Shown here: positions 59,820 to 64,000 of the stretch, in pieces
Position numbering within the stretch: position 1 is the first letter of the stretch
Layout: each line of letters opens with the position of its first letter
Assembly (NCBI GenBank): GCA_028279725.1
Contig: JANQNE010000009.1
Coordinates: 37,460-101,459 of the forward strand
Length of the DNA stretch: 64,000 bases
Reading direction: 5' to 3'
Origin: Candidatus Nanoarchaeia archaeon
GTDB taxonomy: Archaea > Nanobdellota > Nanobdellia > Woesearchaeales > JANQNE01
Notes under the pieces: model-generated
Told to the model about the DNA's origin: nothing
What the model saw: the letters and a program-made list of their open reading frames with translations, nothing else
Databases searched by the model: none
Position numbers and translations under genes: made by a program

Positions 59820-61207
59820 ATTGTTCTCACCGCTTCATTGAATGCTTCTTCTCCTTTCTTTAATAATTCTTCTGATTTCTCTTCAGACTTAGAATCTACA
59901 ATAACTCTAAACACACCACTCTCGGTCTTTGACTCCCTGTACCATATCCAACTAGTATCATCAATAACAATCTTCAGACCGCCAGTCTCATCACCTGTCT
60001 TCTTAACATTATATCCTTCATCGACAAACATCTCTTCTATCTTCTTCTTAACCTTCACTATATCAACATCATCTGCTTCAAGATTCTTCCTGGGTGTATA
60101 ATATTTCGGAAACTCTTCATAAAGCTCAGACAGCTTCTTACCAGTACGGGCAACTAACCTCATCACAAAAACCAGGGTCTGCATACCATCTCTGCAACGG
60201 GTCGGAGGCAATATCCCCCCAGAACTGCTTCCCTCACCGCCGGCAACAGCACGAAGATCATACATCTTCTTCACAACATTTATCTCACCGACTTCAACTT
60301 CCTCAACCTTAGCTCCATATTTAGCACATACCTCTTTAACAACTCCTGATGTAACATCATTTGTAACAACGATCTTGTTCTCTTCTCCATCAAGATTAGA
60401 CAAAACTTCCTCAAGCATAAAAGCTAATGAGTACTGTCCAGATATCATCTCACCTTTATCATCGATCATCTCAACTCTGTCTCCATCACAATCCCATCCT
60501 GCTCCAAGATCAGCCTTCTTCTTCTTCACCAAAGAAGAAAGATAAGCAAGATTCTTTTTATTCGGCTCAACTCTTCTCTTAAACTCTCCCAGCTTCATAT
60601 TTTTCTCAACAACTTCAACACCTAACTTATCAAATATTTTTTTCAAAACAACAGCTGCAGCCCCTCCGTTAGGATCAGCAACTATCTTCATACCTTTAAG
60701 CAGTTTAGCACCTTCACCCAAAGAATCAACAACATAATCAGCATAAACATCAACCAGCTCTTTAGACTTATCATCAACTTTTCCTTTTCCACACTTCCCT
60801 AAAGAAACTCCTTCTCTAAAATTTGATATAACTAGGTCAATATCCTTCGGCTCAAGTATACTTCCTTTCTCATCTAAAAATTTCCATCCGTTCCACTCAG
60901 GCTCATTATGTGAAGCAGTTATTATCACACCGGCATCTGCTTTATACTCTCTAACTCCCAACTCTATTGCAGGAGTTGGATTAACACCAACATCTATAAC
61001 ATCGCACTCTCCGCATAAAAACTCAGCGACCATTACACTCTTTATCTCAGCGCTTGAAGGCCTCGTATCCATACCAACAACTACAGTGGGCTTTTCATTC
61101 TTCAACTTAAGAAACTTAACAAAAGCAGAGATATACCTCTTTACAACATCAAGATCGATATCTTCATCATAAACTCCTCTTATTCCAGAAAAACTTTCAA
61201 CTAACAT
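59816..61207 (-). CDS. glmM: Phosphoglucosamine/phosphoacetylglucosamine mutase (GlmM-like)
   Basis: The phosphohexomutase motifs are present: VGMDTRPSS, the active-site TASHNEPEWNG (phosphoserine at residue 99), metal-binding DCDGDRVE, and a sugar-binding GGEGSSSGG. Length 463 is normal. In the gene order glmS, Gna1-like, mutase, pyrophosphorylase, it would act on GlcNAc-6-phosphate. Overlaps the GNAT gene's 3' end by 11 bases. Confidence 0.9.
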   Translation of the reverse strand: MLVESFSGIRGVYDEDIDLDVVKRYISAFVKFLKLKNEKPTVVVGMDTRPSSAEIKSVMVAEFLCGECDVIDVGVNPTPAIELGVREYKADAGVIITASHNEPEWNGWKFLDEKGSILEPKDIDLVISNFREGVSLGKCGKGKVDDKSKELVDVYADYVVDSLGEGAKLLKGMKIVADPNGGAAAVVLKKIFDKLGVEVVEKNMKLGEFKRRVEPNKKNLAYLSSLVKKKKADLGAGWDCDGDRVEMIDDKGEMISGQYSLAFMLEEVLSNLDGEENKIVVTNDVTSGVVKEVCAKYGAKVEEVEVGEINVVKKMYDLRAVAGGEGSSSGGILPPTRCRDGMQTLVFVMRLVARTGKKLSELYEEFPKYYTPRKNLEADDVDIVKVKKKIEEMFVDEGYNVKKTGDETGGLKIVIDDTSWIWYRESKTESGVFRVIVDSKSEEKSEELLKKGEEAFNEAVRTI

Positions 61208-61625
61208 CTAATCTCATCTCAGTCTCTTCGCTGTTCTTCATCCCGCATTCCTCATAAAAGCTGATATTCTTCTCCTTGCAGTTCAATATTACCTTATAGC
61301 AATTCCTTTCCTTAGCTCTGTCCAATAAAAAATCAACAATCTTTTTCCCAACACCTTTCCCTCTTTGTTTCTCGTCAACAACAACATTCTCAATATGTCC
61401 TGAAGGTCTTCCTCCATGAGAAAGATTAAGCTGCACCAAAAGCATCCCAGTCCCGATCAAACCTTTATCAGAATCAACAACATAGATCTCATGATTCTCA
61501 TCATGGATGATTTTCTTAAAAACTCCCAGATCAACTTCTCCCTCTCCTTCTTTCAAAGGACTAAGCTGATGCACTAATCCTAATATTTCATCAAAATCTT
61601 CGATTTTAGCTTTTCTTATCTCCAT
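61197..61625 (-). CDS. GNAT acetyltransferase, Gna1-like (GlcN6P N-acetyltransferase candidate)
   Basis: The acetyl-CoA site is GHIENVVVDEKQRGKGVGKKIV (Q/RxxGxG/A) and the C-terminal half CYKVILNCKEKNISFYEECGMKN is close in pattern to eukaryotic Gna1, which acetylates glucosamine-6-phosphate. Its place between glmS and glmM supports this. I start it at the ATG at 61625 because GGTGAA lies just upstream; a longer frame begins at 61670 with no such site. Confidence 0.82.
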   Translation of the reverse strand: MEIRKAKIEDFDEILGLVHQLSPLKEGEGEVDLGVFKKIIHDENHEIYVVDSDKGLIGTGMLLVQLNLSHGGRPSGHIENVVVDEKQRGKGVGKKIVDFLLDRAKERNCYKVILNCKEKNISFYEECGMKNSEETEMRLDVS

Positions 61626-61729
61626 CTTATTCACCTTGCATGAAACCAAGCGTAGTTCTCCAAAACTCATTTATCTTAACTAAAATCTGCTTCTCCAGCA
61701 AAAACACGTCTGACGAAGCGTGTCATGCA

Positions 61730-63544
61730 TCATTCCACCGTCACAGATTTTGCCAGATTCTTTGGCTGATCAATATCACACTCTCTAAACTTAGCTATAT
61801 GATAAGCTAACAGCTGCAATGGCATAACAGTCAAAAAAGGATATGCTAACCCGCTTGTCTCAGGAACATACAATACAATATCACTTATATCTTTTATCTT
61901 TTTATCACCTTCTGTAGCAACATTTATAACTATTCCTCCTCTTGCCCTTATCTCTTCGATATTGCTCTTGATCTTCTCATAAGATTCATCCTGCACAGCC
62001 ACAACAACAACTGGCATCTTATTGTCTATTAACGCAATAGGGCCATGCTTCATCTCAGCAGCAGGATATCCTTCTGCATGTATATAACTTACTTCCTTCA
62101 GTTTCAAAGCACCCTCCAAAGCAACAGGATAATTAGTTCCTCTTCCTAAATACAAAGCATTCTTCTTCAAAAAATGTTTCTCAGCAGCAGCTATGATCTC
62201 CTTATCTCCCTTCAAAACTTTCTCCATCTGCTCAGGAATCTTTTCCAGATACTCTAGTCTTTCCTTAAGATGATCTTTATCCCATGTCTTTCTTATCTGC
62301 GCAACATAAACTCCAAAAAGATACAGCACAGCTAACTGAGAAGTAAATGCTTTAGTGCTAGCAACACCGATCTCTATACCAGCTCTTGTATATATAGTCT
62401 CATCACTCTCTCTTGCGACAGAGCTTCCCATAACATTGCATACACTCAACACCTTAGCTCCTTTAGACTTAGCTTCTTTTATAGCAGCAAGAGTATCTGC
62501 AGTCTCACCGCTCTGGCTTATCGCAACAACTAAAGTCTTATCATCAATTACAGGGTTCCTGTATCTAAACTCAGAAGAATAATCAACCTCAACAGGTATC
62601 TTTCCCAAAGCTTCTATCATAAATTTCCCAACAATACCTGCATGCCATGAAGTTCCGCACGCAATAATAACCACCCTCTCAACACCTGCAATATAATCAT
62701 CACTTAACCCAAACTTCTCAAACTCAACTCTCGCACCATTTACTCTTCCTCTTATTGTTTCTCTTATAGCATCAGGCTGTTCATATATCTCCTTAAGCAT
62801 AAAATGTTCATACTTTCCTTTCTGCGCCTGATCAATATCATAGTCTATCTCTACAATCTCCCGGTCAACTTTCTTCCCTAAGACAACATTCTCTATCTCA
62901 ACCTTAGAATTGATCTCGACAATATCATTATCTTCAATAAAGATGACTTTATTTGTGTATTCTAAAAATGCAGGAACATCTGAAGCGACAAAAAACTCAT
63001 CCTGCCCAACACCTATAACAATAGGTGATGCTTTCCTGGCAACTAACATCTTATCCTTATCAGAATTCACAGCAACTATCGCATAACTTCCTTTCAACTT
63101 AAGCAGCATCTCTCTAAAAGCATCCTCAAAACTGCTGCCATTTTTCATAAAATACTCTACCAAACATGGAATAACTTCAGTATCTGTCTCGCTCTTAAAC
63201 TTAAACCCTTCTTTCCTCAAAAAAACCCTAAGCTCATAATAATTCTCAATGATCCCATTATGTATAACAGCAATCTTACCATCAGAAGAAACATGTGGAT
63301 GTGCATTTGACTCAGTAACACCGCCATGTGTTGCCCATCTTGTATGTCCTATCGCAATCCTGCTCTCACCAAGGCCAGCATCATCAACACCACTTATCTT
63401 CCCTACTTTCTTGACTACATTAATACCATCACTAAGAGAAGCGATACCCCATGAGTCATATCCTCTATATTCAAGCTGCTTCAGGCCCTTCAAAACAACC
63501 TCATTTGCGTTTCTAGCCCCCTTATACCCTATAATTCCGCACAT
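61730..63544 (-). CDS. glmS: Glucosamine-fructose-6-phosphate aminotransferase
   Basis: The class II glutaminase domain starts at Met1-Cys2 (MCGIIGYKG, nucleophile cysteine) and contains HTRWATHGGV and HNGIIENYYELR. Two SIS domains follow (CGTSWHAGIVGKF, SQSGETADTLAAIKEAKSKG), ending in the conserved KSVTVE. It converts fructose-6-phosphate plus glutamine to glucosamine-6-phosphate, the entry step to UDP-GlcNAc. Length 604 matches the family. Confidence 0.96.
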   Translation of the reverse strand: MCGIIGYKGARNANEVVLKGLKQLEYRGYDSWGIASLSDGINVVKKVGKISGVDDAGLGESRIAIGHTRWATHGGVTESNAHPHVSSDGKIAVIHNGIIENYYELRVFLRKEGFKFKSETDTEVIPCLVEYFMKNGSSFEDAFREMLLKLKGSYAIVAVNSDKDKMLVARKASPIVIGVGQDEFFVASDVPAFLEYTNKVIFIEDNDIVEINSKVEIENVVLGKKVDREIVEIDYDIDQAQKGKYEHFMLKEIYEQPDAIRETIRGRVNGARVEFEKFGLSDDYIAGVERVVIIACGTSWHAGIVGKFMIEALGKIPVEVDYSSEFRYRNPVIDDKTLVVAISQSGETADTLAAIKEAKSKGAKVLSVCNVMGSSVARESDETIYTRAGIEIGVASTKAFTSQLAVLYLFGVYVAQIRKTWDKDHLKERLEYLEKIPEQMEKVLKGDKEIIAAAEKHFLKKNALYLGRGTNYPVALEGALKLKEVSYIHAEGYPAAEMKHGPIALIDNKMPVVVVAVQDESYEKIKSNIEEIRARGGIVINVATEGDKKIKDISDIVLYVPETSGLAYPFLTVMPLQLLAYHIAKFRECDIDQPKNLAKSVTVE

Positions 63545-63565
63545 ATCCCACTGAAAAGCATAACC

Positions 63566-63645
63566 TTTATAAATAGGTTACCATTCCTCAAACAGATAGT
63601 ATTCCCGTTGACTACTCTCAGAGTAGTAGGGTGGAGTTGATATTG
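63566..63645 (+). promoter_or_regulatory. rpl1 promoter and hairpin leader
   Basis: TTTATAAATA (63566-63575) places transcription near 63600, leaving a leader of about 45 bases. CTACTC and GAGTAG (about 63612-63626) form a short hairpin just before the GTGGAG ribosome site. Archaeal L1 is known to repress its own mRNA, so the hairpin is a candidate site. The L1-binding consensus is not confirmed here. Confidence 0.4.
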
Positions 63646-64000
63646 ATGGATAAGAAAGAGATCATAAGTGTTGTAAAATCACTAAAAGAATCTTCTAAGA
63701 AACGTAACTTTAAACAGACCTTTGATCTAATCGCTAATCTTAAGAATATAGATCTAAAGAAAACAGACAACCAGGTTGAATTCTTCATTAATCTTCATTT
63801 CAGCAAAGGCAAGAAGATGAGTGTCTGCGCATTAGTAGGCCCAGAGCTTAAGCCAGAAGCTGAAAAAACATGTGATGAGACCATCTCATCTGATGCTTTC
63901 GAAAAATACCAGAAAGACAAAAAATTAGCAAAAAAACTTGCTGATAAGCACGACTTCTTCATAGCTCAGGCTAACATAATGCCAAAGGTAGCAGCAGCTT
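63646..64000 (+). CDS. rpl1: Ribosomal protein L1 (uL1), 3' end outside window
   Basis: The partial product has the archaeal L1 sequence: KRNFKQTFDLIANLKNIDLKK, a basic KGKKMSVCALVG strand, and KKLADKHDFFIAQANIMPKVAAA at the edge. L1 forms the mobile stalk of the large subunit near the E site. The frame stays open to the last base. The ATG at 63646 follows GGTGGAG by about eight bases. Confidence 0.95.
   Translation, partial: MDKKEIISVVKSLKESSKKRNFKQTFDLIANLKNIDLKKTDNQVEFFINLHFSKGKKMSVCALVGPELKPEAEKTCDETISSDAFEKYQKDKKLAKKLADKHDFFIAQANIMPKVAAA

Noticed and set aside
1..64000. CRISPR arrays, insertion sequences and rRNA genes
   Set aside because: No regularly spaced near-identical DNA repeats with unique spacers, transposase-like frames or rRNA signatures were noticed. 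The repeats at 10-700 are coding and vary in sequence.

Overview
The window is archaeal, and the gene content fits a DPANN-type archaeon (Woesearchaeota/Pacearchaeota-like); the exact placement is inference. Archaeal markers are ribosomal protein S15 with the long archaeal N-terminus, ribosomal protein L1 at the right edge, an NreA-type repair protein ending in a PCNA-binding motif, diphthine synthase, XPD-type helicase, an ATP-dependent DNA ligase, a GGGP-synthase-like TIM barrel, PhoU fused to an AbrB domain, and FtsZ. Many transcripts look leaderless, with a TTTAAATA or TTTATAAATA box centred about 27 bases before the start codon. The genome is AT-rich and tightly packed, with many ATGA overlaps and overlapping convergent 3' ends. 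Several genes look bacterial: a short alanyl-tRNA synthetase lacking the C-terminal domain, a CoaE kinase and MsrA.

Layout. 1-5.1 kb: a truncated secreted repeat protein, an M50 protease/DHH phosphoesterase pair, nreA and a small unknown. 5.1-7.4 kb: coaE-alaS. 7.4-8.2 kb: a 55-residue gene with an operator-like dyad, hairpins and a terminator. 8.2-17 kb: XPD helicase, small regulators, rps15, a Nudix enzyme, a histidine kinase, dihydrouridine synthase and a HAD phosphatase. 17-27 kb: membrane and secreted proteins, including a FecR-like surface protein, a CPA2 antiporter and a fusion of voltage sensor, amino-acid permease and methyltransferase. 27-30.9 kb: a zinc/manganese uptake operon divergent from a Fur-family regulator. 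30.9-38.5 kb: an enlarged asparaginase-like protein, a GGGPS-like protein, several unknowns, an HTH-Nudix fusion and a U32 protein.

38.5-41.3 kb holds the most interesting module. A radical SAM/SPASM enzyme is preceded by a 45-residue peptide ending in a Cys-x3-Cys tail (a RiPP-like pair) and diverges from a double Lrp-type regulator. The module is bounded by a 14-base direct repeat of the 3' end of tRNA-Gln, which suggests a small island inserted at a tRNA. That tRNA-Gln and the tRNA-Arg at 54.3 kb each carry an intron in the T-loop (59/60) with a well-formed bulge-helix-bulge; the tRNA-Arg also has a second, 15-base intron in the anticodon loop.

41-54 kb: an MBL hydrolase, an ABC-2 exporter, dphB, DNA ligase, a nitroreductase, a second Lrp-type regulator, ftsZ and phoU. 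53.7-54.2 kb is a gene-poor stretch with six strong hairpins in series and a T-run terminator, a candidate structured RNA. 54.4-64 kb: a nuclease-fold protein with an HD protein, an alpha/beta hydrolase, a TrmI-like methyltransferase, and an operon that appears to encode a complete UDP-GlcNAc pathway (glmS, a Gna1-like acetyltransferase, glmM-like mutase, nucleotidyltransferase) with acetylation at the 6-phosphate stage as in eukaryotes. The window ends inside rpl1.
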